Origin: Alviniconcha marisindica
Taxonomy: Eukaryota > Mollusca > Gastropoda > Provannidae
Reading direction: 5' to 3'
DNA: 64,000 nucleotides
Assembly (NCBI GenBank): GCA_018857735.1
Contig: JABMCL010002823.1
Coordinates: 82,001-146,000 of the forward strand
The notes beneath the pieces were generated by a model. It ran no database searches. It was not told the origin of the DNA and was given only the letters and a program-made list of their open reading frames with translations. Positions 13,601-22,257 of the stretch are shown here, piece after piece. How positions within the stretch are numbered: the first letter of the stretch is position 1; the number at the start of each line of letters is the position of its first letter. The translations under genes were made by a program, and so were the position numbers.

Positions 13601-14471
13601 AATAATCAGACAGCAAGGTACAGTACTGTGTTATGGTCGCTGTCTCTTGGAAGCCTGGATGAGTGTGGACTGAATGGTGAATGATGTCAGCTCTGGAAAA
13701 TGACTGATATCGACAATGCTTGCAATGGAACCGATGCTCAATAACATGCTGCAGCAGCTGACTCTTGTTGGTGGTGGAGAAGGTGCAAAAATTACACCAA
13801 TAGTAATTAATATCAACTGATGACACCAGACGCCCTTCCTTCAGGAACTTGGTCTTAGATGAAATGGCACAAACCATTTCATGTTCCTGCACACGAAAAA
13901 TCTTTTCACTTTCTTCACAACCGACCTTAGATTCCATCAAAGCCAGATTGAAGTGGGACTTGTCCCTTTCTGGAATGCTGCACCGCCGCGTTGGACTCTT
14001 AGGTCTCATCAGCTGCCCCATGGGAATGGACGTGACCTGCTCCTGCTGCGGACTGTGGCGGCTGTTGGCAGCAGTAACACGTCCCTGAGTATGATGACCC
14101 ATTGAAAATGTTGTCGACTGGCCTACATGGGGGAAGACCACTTCCCTGCTTCGGCCCACCTCACCAGGTAGGCGACCACGCCGAGAGTTGGGTTTGAATC
14201 CAAGAGCATCATTCTGGGCTAGCAAGTACTCATTCTTTTTCAGCAAATCCTCAATGACATTCTGGACATTCTGCACAGCTGTGGTGGAGTCGGCGGACTT
14301 GTCTTCCAGGATTTTCCTCATATGTGTTCGCACAGCTGATGATGAGCCAGACCACTGGGCAGCACTTTGAGACGAGGTCATCCCAGGAGGTGCGAAGGAC
14401 CTCAGGAGCCCCGCTGAAACACTGCCAGGTCCACCTTGTTCGAAATCTGGGTCATCAGGCTCAAACTTCAC
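10644..14471 (-). CDS. Zinc-finger gene, giant terminal coding exon (3.8 kb)
   Basis: The acceptor reads TTTGTTTCAG at 14481-14472 on the - strand. The frame opens VKFEPDDPDFEQ and stays open for 1275 residues with no intron. It holds every zinc finger, a poly-Ala patch (near 12.31 kb) and acidic linkers. The frame is also open for about 140 bases upstream of the acceptor, so a start inside the intron cannot be excluded. The two upstream exons fit in phase and give the better model. Confidence 0.9.
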   Translation of the reverse strand: MKFEPDDPDFEQGGPGSVSAGLLRSFAPPGMTSSQSAAQWSGSSSAVRTHMRKILEDKSADSTTAVQNVQNVIEDLLKKNEYLLAQNDALGFKPNSRRGRLPGEVGRSREVVFPHVGQSTTFSMGHHTQGRVTAANSRHSPQQEQVTSIPMGQLMRPKSPTRRCSIPERDKSHFNLALMESKVGCEESEKIFRVQEHEMVCAISSKTKFLKEGRLVSSVDINYYWCNFCTFSTTNKSQLLQHVIEHRFHCKHCRYQSFSRADIIHHSVHTHPGFQETATITQYCTLLSDYLRIHSPKERSLDNQRKKRGPPDDDGDEQPSSKVGKSGQGKGNQKGQKSYSTDYDLFDLNVEDLEEAVEDKGVVSQEVGSKSSSASSSLTTLSAQPDPPPPSQPAGPASSLMGQSARSHTESPVPDGGHPVITQVFSASTLPPALAPESPQPCGLQRPATSTGRNASLRASPSPTPSPLNPNSVGAGAMQQMRSNLYWSCGYCTFTSKSQSGIKDHSVRQHSGKPHRYVALIKPEDSSTPPLSKSGSGEDSNSSADQNLEIDVAEENLLSNSHDLPQTDNHAAESLQSGEPPVLVKQEPPELCESIVPIKVRFPTPRIQAKDTTCLKCYHCNYVSRLLGPLRNHILNRHKGKCLIGLGGMNSRVFMCTRSDCTFRSSSGQTFLNHSQECTAWLHEPTDVPVEPHLLECLQATVRIAEEVQALPSSAAASAAAAPSKVSYAKFSCIYCPYASSKTQTKRHVVKFHGSQCLIVRNVPAHRKKKRSSVFFCRWCLWEGERKAEHDRHIIFCKQAKATIDHMEGSNDADDSNLDSSPACDCEEKGEDSGSIIGVVADSDDDTLEPPDIIHTQEHFDRLHATCSTPGASTAEMDHSVAAVDLPDSVEGDQQCNTSDNDEMPELYAIHSSATDSPAMSALHSTRPTVLLSHLKRKRDQGARYRKLKRGFMSKTSKRASRQQGSFFMQKSVPGGQRLKVNHGFQNRNTQRSFGNSRKWHESKNVTEVQCSKCAFESDSLSSLKAHIQSIHSQDVFFTFKSAYHRALHLKCVFYACPSPECSVYRYSEADVVHHYKLCHSSQPHPYLSQTYQPAPVKFMRRTNGQGTAKQSKLHSSTKASNVSCASKACMDNEKEFLCLYCEKYYYTSTVGQMKSHHSSVHPGQAVIIRDVIAYKNRRASRLSVCDQPSCDFSTYVTKEMDEHIATGHSEEKPEALAEHIQCTSCGWIATDESLVYKHVSDMHASDGGAAVVTLAHVDDQRTLQVERYISVQDG

Positions 14472-16387
14472 CTGAAACAAAGATCTATACAGTGTGACAT
14501 TTCGCCATAATTGCAACTGCACGTTTAGTTTTACCTGCTTCTGATATCCTTCCAAATGAAAAAAGGTGGAAGTATTTTGCCACTGCCAACACAGATATTT
14601 AGTTTGGGGCATAAAAAAATGCTGATATAATATGAATTACAATTTCTAGTTTGTAGTGCAGCTTAGATCTAGAAGCCAACTCTGGTCTAGAAGCCTCTGA
14701 CCTAGAAGCCTTTCTGGAATGCTGCGGCTTGCAAACACCAGAGTTGGCTTCTACATCTAGCCCAAAAATGTGCTAGCATGGAATCATTGTAGGCTTGGTC
14801 AGGCAGATTGGTGCAGATGCCGGTCTGACACAGAGCTGACATTAAACAACTTAACAAGTGCACAGGTAACACCACCACAAAGAAACCGTTTGTTAATTTT
14901 TTTTACAAAATTGGGCAGAAACACAGCACAAAAAATAGTAAGATCACTCATAATATCCCACGGCCAATGGATATCTTATGCGCCAAAACCTGCAAGTTGT
15001 TAGTGAATAAAAAGTGTGGATGTGATCAACAAGCATGTTTATAGCTACCAGCATGCTAGGGTGAAACTCGCTGAATATTTCCCAACAGCATTACTGAGTA
15101 ATTGCTCATGTAGTCAAGCCTGCAGATACAGTTTGCTACATACTCGGAACACCGATATGGTGGGCACAAAATTATGTTTGCACATGTCTATGTGCCTTAT
15201 GTCCTTAAGTTTGTGTGTCAGGGCTCCCCTTTTTTGTGTGAGTACTTTAAGATGAATGAGGGCATCAAATTTGAAATCAGAGACTGTGCACAGGGAGACA
15301 CAAAGGCTGCTCCAAGCTGGGAATAAAGCTCAGTTACCCTGAGAAATATCAACTAACCTGCACACCACCTGTATCTGTTTGGTCTGCACCTGCACAATAA
15401 ATAAATCACAAACAGCTGGTAAACAGCAATACTGGGAATTCATTACGTTCATTAACCCAGTCTTCAATTTTAGGCAACTGTTCTGACCTATTTCAGCTCA
15501 GCAATAACACAATACAGTGTACACACAGGGCACTGAAAAACAGATCAGCCTAAAATTGCTTGATCTGAATTGCACATTACATGTACTCTGCTTGATGAGT
15601 TCACCTGCAATTTACAATTACACTTGTCCTGTATTTTAAGATTATAGTAAAAACTTTTACTAGTTTTAGTTTTACTAATTGTACAGTGATCTTTAATTTT
15701 AAACATAACTGTGAAACACTCCTCATTAAAGTATGACTCTAATTCTAACTTTTCTAATACTAACTTTTCATTACAAATTAGTTTTAATTACTCTCCTCAT
15801 TAAGTATGACTTTAATGTTAACTTTTCATTAAAATTAAAATTACAAACAAATATTTCATGCTTTACAATACACACACCAAAATCTTCATGAACAAGCATA
15901 GTTTCTTGGACACTAACAAACACGAAACAAAAGACAAACACACAGAGACAGCCTTATCAAAATCTAGCATAAACGCAATCCCGGTAAATGAACAAGGCCT
16001 TCACATATAATAAGTTATAGTATATAAAAACACAATCACTCTCTTAGTCTTATCAGGCTGCAAATAGTAGCATCATCATGTGGGAGTTTTGAGAACAGTT
16101 CACATTGTTTTGAGCACTGTCAGACAATGCCCATTCTTGGTGGACATGACAAACCAATGTTCAACTCTTTCAACCCAGTTTGAGTTACACCTGCACATGT
16201 GTACTATTTCAGTATCATATTATTGTGTAATACCGTATCAAAATAAATCTCTTTGTCAGTCACAGGTAGAACTGAAAGACTGTGTCATCTTATTCTTACC
16301 ATTCATGTCGCTGTCTTGGTCTTCACTGTTACAGGTTTGAGAATCTCCACTTTCCACAGCTGCTCTTAGAGTCTGTGTCCCACTCAT
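10644..16387 (-). CDS. Multi-C2H2 zinc-finger protein, 1315 aa (exons 16387-16300, 15389-15358, 14471-10644)
   Basis: Probably a nuclear DNA- or chromatin-binding protein; no orthologue name can be given from sequence alone. The start ATG at 16387-16385 opens MSGTQTLRAAVESGDSQ. A 32-nt exon follows, then one 3828-nt exon to TAA (10646-10644). All phases fit. About twelve C2H2-like fingers lie in pairs separated by long acidic or Ser/Pro-rich linkers: near 13.80-13.69, 13.02-12.93, 12.62-12.44 (two), 12.28-12.08 (two), 11.45-11.23 (two), 11.08-10.74 kb (three). Several are atypical, with CxPxxC spacing or a final Cys. A short helical segment NVQNVIEDLLKKNEYLL lies near 14.25 kb. Spaced, degenerate fingers resemble ZNF462-type architecture rather than tandem TGEKP arrays, but that is only resemblance. 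Confidence 0.85.
14669..14754. repeat. 17-bp perfect inverted repeat (hairpin) in zinc-finger intron
   Basis: TAGAAGCCAACTCTGGT at 14670-14686 is matched exactly by its reverse complement at 14737-14753, with a 50-base loop that itself contains two more TAGAAGCC copies. It lies 200 bases upstream of the giant exon's acceptor. Confidence 0.85.
15358..15389 (-). CDS. Zinc-finger gene, 32-nt microexon
   Basis: Flanked by TTATTGTGCAG and GTTAGTTG on the - strand. It completes the split Gly codon and adds ADQTDTGGVQ, ending in phase 0. Skipping it would join G to GTG and shift the frame, so inclusion is needed for the long downstream frame when the exon at 16.3 kb is used. Confidence 0.7.
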
Positions 16388-16397
16388 CCTTTTGGCA
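16300..16397 (-). CDS. Zinc-finger gene, first coding exon
   Basis: On the - strand CTTTCTAG at the 3' flank of 16397 can serve as acceptor. Nine to ten UTR bases precede the ATG at 16387. The exon codes 29 residues, acidic and Ser/Thr-rich (ending DQDSDMN), and ends with one base of a Gly codon before GTAAGA. Because the acceptor is plausible, at least one non-coding exon should lie upstream. Confidence 0.75.
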
Positions 16398-16734
16398 CTA
16401 GAAAGGGTAATAAAGGCCAATTACTCAGCTTAGCATGACTACATTATAAATATTGTAGATCCAGATTACACTGTCTTTACATGTTAACATTACGAAACAA
16501 AATAGTGCAATTATGTATAATTTAAAATTATGCATATATGTCAGGATATGAAAATCTGTTAGAATTTCAAATTACAAATAAAAATTTCGAATTACAAATA
16601 AAAATTCCTCCCAGGAGAAATCAAAATTCATTTCATATGATTATCAAAGTGGATTATAATTTTTACTGATAAAATTTAAAATCTTACTACTATACCACCT
16701 GAATTTGGTGCAAGCAAGTGAAAAGAAGAGAGAA

Positions 16735-16737
16735 AAA

Positions 16738-16768
<31 letters not shown>

Positions 16769-16782
16769 AGGGGGGGGGGGGT
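16735..16782. repeat. GT-rich and G-run simple sequence
   Basis: A GTGTGTGT tract with one TTTG interruption runs into about 11 G residues. Nothing else is seen. Confidence 0.8.
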
Positions 16783-16939
16783 ATGATTATTTCAAATATT
16801 TGTATTCCTGCACTATCCAGATTTAAACTCCTGCCAACAGAGCCCAAGTTTGATTTCTCCCAGGAGAAATCCCAATTTTAATTTCTACCAGCAAAATTTG
16901 AAATCCTACCTAGATACACACACTCCACAAATACTGAAA

Positions 16940-17950
16940 ACATGCACAAATCTACTTCCCATAAAACAGACCTGCACCTTTTACTGGAACGGTCCAACAA
17001 CATGATATCTGGCAGGACAGTAACTGGGGCTTCCAGCATGTTGACTGATGTACTAATGCAGAGGTCATTCCTAATCCTATGCTACTATGATCCTGTGGCA
17101 AAACACCTGAGGTTATATGGTTAAGTTCACTAACACTAACAGGTGGAATGCTTTCTGCCACATCACAGCTAACAACTTCAACATCATCAGCCCATGAACG
17201 TGTTGATGTAGCTCATGGTGAGCAACTGGAATCATCTACTGACCTAGAAACCAGCAGGTCAAAATTTGAGTTTTCAACTTGCTCATTTTCTGTGTTTGTA
17301 TGCAAGTCAACATGAAGTGAGGGTAAAGTAACACTGGTAGAGTGGTGACTGAGAAAATGTCTGCTGATGAGGTTATATTATGTACGACCTGCACTGATTC
17401 AGCGAATCGTTCACTATCAATATCATTGCCAGTTTTTGAGTTAACTCCTGGTATACCCACTGTGATGTTTGGGTGGTAACATGGAGACTACTACAGTACT
17501 AGAATGTGCTTGTGGCACTGAAAGCACTGATACTACTGGCACTGAGATCTGTGTTGAGCCAAAAGGAAGAAAACTGCCCTGCTCAGTTCACCAACCTGGT
17601 TGGGCCTGTGGTTGATTTGCCAGTCTGTGAGAATTCTGTCCTGGCACGTATGTTTGCTGTGATGTCTGTGGTGCAAAACTGTCTGACAGACTGGGGATGT
17701 TTTGAATCTCTTTCAACTTCAAGGGCAAAGAAACAGACACCAATGAAACAGTGTCCGATGAGGTGACTGGCACACTGACTTGAAGTTTCACAAATGCAAC
17801 TTAGTCTGCTTTGGTGGCTGGTTAAAAAAAAAATGGATTAAAACAACCAAGATGACTGGGGCCACTGTGGAATTTGCTGACACTGTTGACTGTACAGTGG
17901 TTTCACTAGGAGCTGATTCTTTAGCTTAGCTCAGAACAAATCACAGTTCA
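16940..17950 (-). pseudogene. Decayed coding-like segment, Ser/Thr/Val/Pro-rich
   Basis: On the - strand, successive open stretches in different frames have unrelated but protein-like composition: AKESAPSETTVQST near 17.9 kb, VSVPVTSSDTVSLVS near 17.78 kb, NSHRLANQPQAQPG near 17.6 kb, VTLPSLHVDLHTN near 17.3 kb and AESIPPVSVSELNH near 17.15 kb. Stops and frame changes separate them. It may be a degraded exon of the zinc-finger gene or an unrelated gene relic. No homologue is recognised. Confidence 0.3.
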
Positions 17951-18654
17951 CACACTCAAAATTATTTCACACCACTTCAAAACACAGGGAACTAATTCAC
18001 AAGTTTTTCTAATTCACTGATAGTGTTACAACATCAAAAACAATCATTTACCATCTGATCTATCAATGCACCCTAACACATGTTTGGAGTACCTATTTAT
18101 AATCTGTACACACTCTTCGTGGGAACCTGCATCGCTTGTTCATTTTTATTTTTTTTGCAGATCTTGTTCTAGTAAACTATTCAAAATACTTTTCTATTGC
18201 TGTGCACAGCAAATTACAAAATTCTAAAGCAGCAACGCATCAAGCAACAAGCGAAACAAGACAACGTGCACCGCTAGCAGACGATACATGCCTTGATTAA
18301 CTCCCTTTGACTAAGTTGAAAGTTGACTTTCTTCATACGCGCAGACTCAAAACCACCTGAGCTCACAAACTGGATCAAGCTGCAGAAGAACTGCATTCTC
18401 ACAGTTAGTTCAAATGGATTTTAAAAGAAGGAATACCTGCGATACGCCTGAAAAGCAATAATGGTGAATCAAAATTAATTTGTGGGGTGAACTCTTTTTT
18501 TTCTTTTTCGCCACACACTCCTCTTCGCAATACTTTCCCAAGAGAACTGAAAAAAGTTTCGAAGGAAAACATATAACCCCTTGATTTTTAACGAAGACCG
18601 ATCGTGTGAGTAAACGTACAGGTGTGCTTTTGAGTGTGTTCACAGAAGCCTTCA

Positions 18655-19190
18655 CTCTAGTCTAGAGCAGCATTCCGCCACATTCCAACATGGCGACCCA
18701 AACAGCCACAGTGAGCTAAAAGCCCGTGCTAATCGCAAATATAACATTTTTAAAACTAAACTGGACGTGACTCATGTACTCACAAACATTAGTATTTGCA
18801 ATTGAAAACGGCCGTAAAGTGTAAGAAACAGTGCACGTATTCACACCGAGCTTTGACGGGGTTCCAAGTCGAGGTGAAGGTCGTGTTCTACTTCCTTGTA
18901 TATTCTCAACAAGTTTGAAGCCAAAACTATTCAACGCTACAGAGCAAAACACTTTAAAAAAAATTCTTGGTACGCTTACCTCAGCCTTGATTCTGTCTTT
19001 ATAAAGAATAGTTACTTGGTCGCGTCGATACCCTCATTTGTGCATCGCCATGTAGAACGCGACGCAACGACATGCTCGCGCAACGAAGCGAGTAATGACG
19101 TCATACCAAACTTTTGAACGCTTTGCAACGTCATTTGTCGAGTCAACCGACCACGCTTCACGCGGGAGCAATGACTGGCTGAATATCAAC
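18655..19190 (-). promoter_or_regulatory. Probable promoter and non-coding first exon of the zinc-finger gene
   Basis: CpG dinucleotides become frequent between about 19020 and 19180. On the - strand a good donor (CTGAG/GTAAGCG) lies near 18979, so a non-coding exon could run from roughly 19.1 kb to 18.98 kb. GTCGCCATGTT (- strand, near 18695) resembles a YY1 initiator motif. On the + strand the same site reads ATGGCGACCCAAACAGCCACA/GTGAGC. A + strand short first exon is possible, but no + strand gene follows. No transcript evidence is available. Confidence 0.4.
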
Positions 19191-19419
19191 GGTGTCGTTC
19201 AGACATTCATTCGTGTGTATACGCATGCAAAAAGATGTTAAAGATCCTCTGGTCCATGTCAGAGTTCGGTGGACTATGGAAACAACAAAATAACCCAGCT
19301 TGCACTAAAAATGACAGTAATGGCCAGCCGCTTTGTGGCCGATGGTCATTAATGGAAGAAGAAAGTAGGGTTGAGTCGATACGATAAGAACACCGTGTCC
19401 TCCCTCCGGCCATTGTAGG

Positions 19420-19495
19420 CCTGTTGAGTGTGGCCTGGCGGTAAGGCTGGTAAGCGAACGGTGTCAGTTCGATTCCGCCGGGCCTCGGCCGCTGT
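19420..19495 (+). mobile_element. tRNA-like SINE head
   Basis: GTGTGGCCTGGCGGTAAGGC followed about 25 bases later by CAGTTCGATTCCGCCGGGCC resembles a pol III A box and B box (GTTCGATTCC) of a tRNA-derived SINE. A full cloverleaf is not convincing, so I do not call a functional tRNA. Confidence 0.45.
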
Positions 19496-19730
19496 CCTTT
19501 CTTGCGACTTTGCGCCGCACAGTGAATGAAACAGACGGCTTTCACTGGTGACAGCGTTGCGTTAGGTGCAGATTCTCTTCCCCAACCACCTGGAATCTCG
19601 GTCCCCGCCAGTACCTCTTCGGAGTACAACGCAGCAGTAGGCTGTTTCCTCCGCTTGTCATTATTGCCAGGTTTGTTTGATACTTGGAATACTCAGTGCA
19701 GGGACGGCGAGGAACAAATATGTTCTCTTG

Positions 19731-19866
19731 CCCCCCCCCCCCCCCCCCCCCCCCCCTCCAATGGCCTACTACATCTGTCAGTATGTCTCCTGTGTGAACT
19801 TAAACTTCTAAAAAGTGGGTTTCATACAGAAAAGAAAACGAATTTGCATTTTATTCTGCAATATGA

Positions 19867-19901
<35 letters not shown>
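19731..19901. repeat. C26 run and G34 run facing each other
   Basis: About 26 C at 19731-19756 and about 34 G at 19868-19901, separated by 111 bases. On either strand the two runs can pair, or the G strand can form quadruplexes. Lengths may be assembly-sensitive. Confidence 0.9.
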
Positions 19902-19904
<3 letters not shown>

Positions 19905-20190
19905 GCTGAGGAACGCCGAGAATGTGGTGAGGCCAAAGTCTTGGGTGTGGCTGAGTGTCATTAGTCCAAGACACCACCAGACTTAAAACTGGGAAGTGAT
20001 TCTTATGGACAGTGTGAATCATAGCTTAATTGTCATGGTTTGGACTGTGATTTTTTTCCTTCTTACTAAGCTAGTTTCGAGGACAAAGTCAAAGGTGGTA
20101 TTGTAAGATTCATGAGACAGGCTGATTAATGCAAGAAGTTAAATTTTAAGTTTCTGGCATGACTGCTATAGACATATATATATACACATC

Positions 20191-20224
<34 letters not shown>

Positions 20225-20619
20225 ATAGAATTGCTTTTCAAGGAAAGTGTTTCCCAAATTCTATGTTTTCGCATCCCAAAACCTGTCTGCTTAGACAAGT
20301 TAGAGGAACTAACTTTTACAAACATTGCAATGCCAATGGCAAATGGGTCTGTAATGCCATAATCTTTACCTTTGAAAATACCATTTCACAATGATAATCA
20401 CCATCACTCTCTTTCTCTCACACATGCTGAAATTTGTGAAAGACTGAATTATTAATAAATATTTATTTCATATATATATATTTGTGAAGTAAAACATAAA
20501 CAAATCAGGCTTGAAAAGGTAGGCAGATATTATGTAATTATGATGACCACATTTAACACAATAGCACAAGAATTATATGCATGAAGCAATGACAAAGCTT
20601 CTTCACATCTGTGGAGTAC

Positions 20620-20990
20620 TGTCTGGTTTTTGGTCTTGGTGACCACAAGTCTTGCTGACTGTGGTTTTTGGTCTTGGTGACCACAGGTCTTGCTGTCTGT
20701 GGTTTTGGTCTTGGTGACCACACAGGCAGGTCGGGGTAAACAGCTTGTGTCCTGTACATGGTCTTGGTGACCACAGGTCTTTCTGTCTGTGGTTTTGGTC
20801 TTGGTGACCACAGGTCTTGCTGTCTGTGGTTTTGGTCTTGGTGACCACAGGTCTTGCTGTCTGTGGTTTTGGTCTTGGTGACCACAGGTCTTGTCTGTGG
20901 TTTTGGTCTTGGTGACCACAGGTCTTGGTGACCACAGGTCTTGCTGTCTTTGGTTTTGGTCTTGGTGACCAGACAGGCAGGTCAGGGTAA
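20620..20990. repeat. 37-bp minisatellite
   Basis: About nine copies of a unit containing TTTTGGTCTTGGTGACCACA and GGTCTTGCTGTCTGTGG. A second module (GCAGGTC, GGGTAAACAGCTT, GTCCTGTACATG) occurs twice, near 20728 and 20975, bracketing the array. GGTGACC is a short palindrome in each unit. Confidence 0.9.
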
Positions 20991-21925
20991 ACAGCTTCAG
21001 TGTCCTGTACATGCGATCATTCAGTCAGTTGTAACTGGAGTGCAGCTATTCTCCTGAAGGTACTGGAAACACAGAATCTCCTTGCACAAGAACAAGCATG
21101 ATTTTGGCAGTTTCAAAGCACAGTAAAACAGGGATCAAAAACTAAGTGTCTTTGCATGTTGCTAAACTTTTTGTGAGCTGCATAGTAAAGTGAATGTCAA
21201 CATGGAATACACAGAAATATTGTACAAAATATGTTCGAAACAATTACACCGACAAAGAGACATAATGAACTTTATTACACAAGAATGGAGAGACAGAGAG
21301 GGTTGTACTTGTACAGGATTTTTACTTCCAAATTTACAAACGTTTCCCAAACTTAATCATTTTCCCAGACCAAACTACTGTTCGGCTACACACACACTTT
21401 GAGCACTAAAGTTTGAATAAATTTTGTATTTTCCTTTTACAATCCATCATTTGGCCTGCCATTTCCCCCCTGAATCCACTGCATGCTTATAACTGTTGAC
21501 CATTATGATGTTTCCAAACTTTCCAAGACCTTGACCAAAAATGCAAGTTTACCCTTGAGCAGCACAAAAACCAAGACCATTTCTACATTTTAAATACTTG
21601 AAAGTCCTTTGCAATGGAATTTACCTTAAATTTCTCAGTGCAAGCTGCTGCAGTTAAGTACCACACCCCCATACAAAATGATGCACTTTAAATATCAGTG
21701 ACATGAAGCCTGTGCCATTGGCCCAATAGAGGCATAGCCAGTGAACACCCAACAGAAACACACAAAAACTTTGGAACTACTGTGGATTTTTTTCTCTCCA
21801 CAGTGTGCATCATATGGATTACAATAGTCAAATAGTTTCAGTTTGGTTCTCCAAGGCTACCATTTTGAACCTTTCACAAATTATACACCAAAGATAGTTT
21901 AAGTAGATTCAGCATTACAGGTGAT

Positions 21926-21931
21926 TTTATT
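21926..21931 (-). terminator. Candidate SPICE1 poly(A) signal
   Basis: AATAAA on the - strand (TTTATT on +), about 330 bases after the SPICE1 stop codon. Confidence 0.45.
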
Positions 21932-22257
21932 GGATATCCACACATTTGTGTACACAATGCATTTTGCAAGACACACTAAATGTCCACACGATCCAGGAGG
22001 TCTAGAAAGGCCCTGACCCCTGTAATCACAGACGTTTACATAACTTCAGCAGGCAGGATACATGAATTCTGTACATTACATCATCAGGTCAGTCAAGAAT
22101 CATCACCACTGTCTTTCTTAATTCCACATTTGCACAGTCTTCTGACAGTCCCCGAGAGTGGCAAAGAAAACTTCTGCAGTCATTGAAGCGTTTGATCATT
22201 TTCTTTTGCCACCAATAAAGACACTTTGTACTTTTAATCGAGGTCACTGATGAAATG

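Larger units (their letters stand above)
19200..22257. other. Intergenic region between zinc-finger promoter and SPICE1 3' end
   Basis: No protein gene is recognised. It holds the SINE head, the C/G runs, a TA microsatellite near 20205-20224, the 37-bp minisatellite at 20.6-21.0 kb and the SPICE1 3' UTR. Open frames within it follow repeats or simple sequence. Confidence 0.5.

Noticed and set aside
18690..18712. Start of a + strand gene (ATGGCGACCCAAACAG, then GTGAGC)
   Set aside because: No + strand exons follow for over 20 kb. More likely a YY1-like promoter motif.
19420..19495. Functional tRNA gene
   Set aside because: Only A- and B-box-like sequences are convincing. No acceptor stem and anticodon arm of proper size can be built by eye.
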